From assembly GCF_003367395.1 (NCBI RefSeq), contig NZ_CP031417.1, positions 2,170,001-2,234,000 on the forward strand: a stretch of DNA of 64,000 nt. Direction: 5' to 3'. This document shows, piece after piece, positions 63,401 to 64,000 of the stretch (position 1 is the stretch's first letter; every line of letters starts with the position of its first letter). The position numbers were made by a program, and so were the translations under genes. The notes under the pieces are model-generated. The model ran no database searches, was not told the DNA's origin, and saw only the letters and a list, made by a program, of their open reading frames with translations. Origin of the DNA: Pseudolabrys taiwanensis (lineage in GTDB: Bacteria > Pseudomonadota > Alphaproteobacteria > Rhizobiales > Xanthobacteraceae).

Positions 63401-63475
63401 AACGCCACTGTCCATTCGTTGGGCGGCGCGACATCGTTCGCGCCGCTCGTCCCTCGTGACCTATAGAGTGCCGCC

Positions 63476-64000
63476 ATGCCGATCGACGTTCACGCCCATT
63501 ATGTGCCTCCGTCACTGATCGAGACGGTCGAAAGTCGCGCGGCCGATTTCGGCCTCTCCGTCATCCAGCATCCGCCCACCTGCTCGTGCGCGCTGCACTT
63601 CGACTACGGTCTCAAGATCAGGCCCTTCTTTCCGAAGCTGATCGAACCGGTGGAGCGCCGCATCGAGGCGATGCAACAGCAGGGCGTCGACCGGCAGGTG
63701 CTCTCGATGTGGACCGATATTTTCGCGCACGGCCTGCCGCGCGACAAGTCGGTGAAGTGGCACCGCTACATGAACGAGCATATGGCAGCACTTTGCCAGA
63801 AGACGCCCGACCGGTTCTCGATGCTCGCCTCGGTGCCCTTCCCGCACGCGCAAGAGTCCGCCGCCGAGCTCGAATACGCGATGAAAGAACTGGGCGCCGT
63901 CGGCGTGGTCGTCGCCGCCAATGTGGAGGGCACAAATCTCGGCGAGCTCGATCTCGATGCCTTCTGGCAGACGGCCGCCGACCTCAACGCCGGCATCTTC
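63476..64000 (+). CDS. Amidohydrolase, ACMSD-like (aminocarboxymuconate-semialdehyde decarboxylase family), C-terminus beyond window
   Basis: The ATG at 63476 opens 175 codons to the window end. It starts MPIDVHAHYVPPSL with the metal-binding HxH (His6, His8), then RIEAMQQQGVDRQVLSMW and YMNEHMAALCQKTPDRFSMLASVPF, typical for amidohydrolase_2 / ACMSD proteins such as 4-oxalomesaconate hydratase and gamma-resorcylate decarboxylase. About half the protein is missing. It would act on a ring-cleavage product or a hydroxylated aromatic acid in the operon with the hydroxylase. Confidence 0.88.
   Translation, partial: MPIDVHAHYVPPSLIETVESRAADFGLSVIQHPPTCSCALHFDYGLKIRPFFPKLIEPVERRIEAMQQQGVDRQVLSMWTDIFAHGLPRDKSVKWHRYMNEHMAALCQKTPDRFSMLASVPFPHAQESAAELEYAMKELGAVGVVVAANVEGTNLGELDLDAFWQTAADLNAGIF

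Overview
The window is high-GC DNA with short intergenic gaps, many ATGA/GTGA/TGATG stop-start overlaps and small palindromic repeats with tetraloop hairpins. Together with the mix of Tat-exported binding proteins, Bug/TctC receptors, TRAP systems and CoxMSL-type molybdenum hydroxylases, this suggests an alphaproteobacterium of the Hyphomicrobiales (Bradyrhizobium/Xanthobacteraceae-like soil bacteria). That placement is inference from style, not from a marker gene. There are no rRNA, tRNA, CRISPR or phage genes and no recognisable insertion sequence.

The window is a dense catabolic island: eight solute-binding proteins of five families, six one-component regulators plus one regulator in an efflux operon, and about ten sets of oxidative or hydrolytic enzymes. 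Layout: (0) 1-639, a truncated AAHS-type MFS carrier (-). (I) 1072-7334 (+), a dipeptide/oligopeptide-type ABC transporter with a fused double ATPase and a GntR/FCD regulator. (II) 20446 down to 7438 (-), a 12-gene run: GntR/UTRA regulator, complete Liv transporter, isocitrate-lyase/PEP-mutase family lyase, hydantoinase/oxoprolinase subunits, an isochorismatase-fold protein lacking its nucleophilic Cys, a fumarate-reductase-type flavoprotein and a crotonase. Divergent from it (20591-23646, +) lies a LeuC-like / TctC receptor / LeuD-like trio. (III) 34380 down to 23738 (-), a gentisate-dioxygenase-like cupin, LVIVD propeller, RidA, NMT1-type ABC transporter, GST, TRAP transporter and GMC oxidoreductase, with a divergent GntR gene. 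(IV) 39802 down to 35385 (-), FAH-family hydrolase, YciI-like protein, beta-hydroxyacid dehydrogenase, two-domain extradiol dioxygenase and an orphan Liv-type binding protein, with a divergent TetR gene.

(V) 40970-45856 holds an esterase/arylformamidase-like hydrolase (+) and an operon (-) of VOC protein, tartrate-dehydratase-like enolase-superfamily enzyme, Rieske oxygenase alpha and beta subunits and a TetR regulator. (VI) 46278-52864 (+) is a TRAP transporter followed without a break by a CoxM-CoxS-CoxL hydroxylase. (VII) 58003 down to 52907 (-) is an RND efflux operon ending in its TetR regulator. (VIII) 58688-64000 (+) is a second CoxM-CoxS-CoxL set, a TctC receptor and the start of an ACMSD-like amidohydrolase.

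The recurrent design is import system + oxidising or ring-cleaving enzymes + local regulator. The ring-cleaving enzymes (cupin, extradiol dioxygenase, Rieske oxygenase), RidA, ACMSD-like protein and FAH-family hydrolase point to aromatic or N-containing aromatic substrates. The most unusual unit is block II with its divergent leuCD-like genes. It resembles a route in which a cyclic amide/imide is opened, an unsaturated dicarboxylate is hydrated by an aconitase-family enzyme, and the resulting substituted malate is split by an isocitrate-lyase-family enzyme. Several clear inverted repeats in the divergent promoters are good candidates for the regulators' operators.
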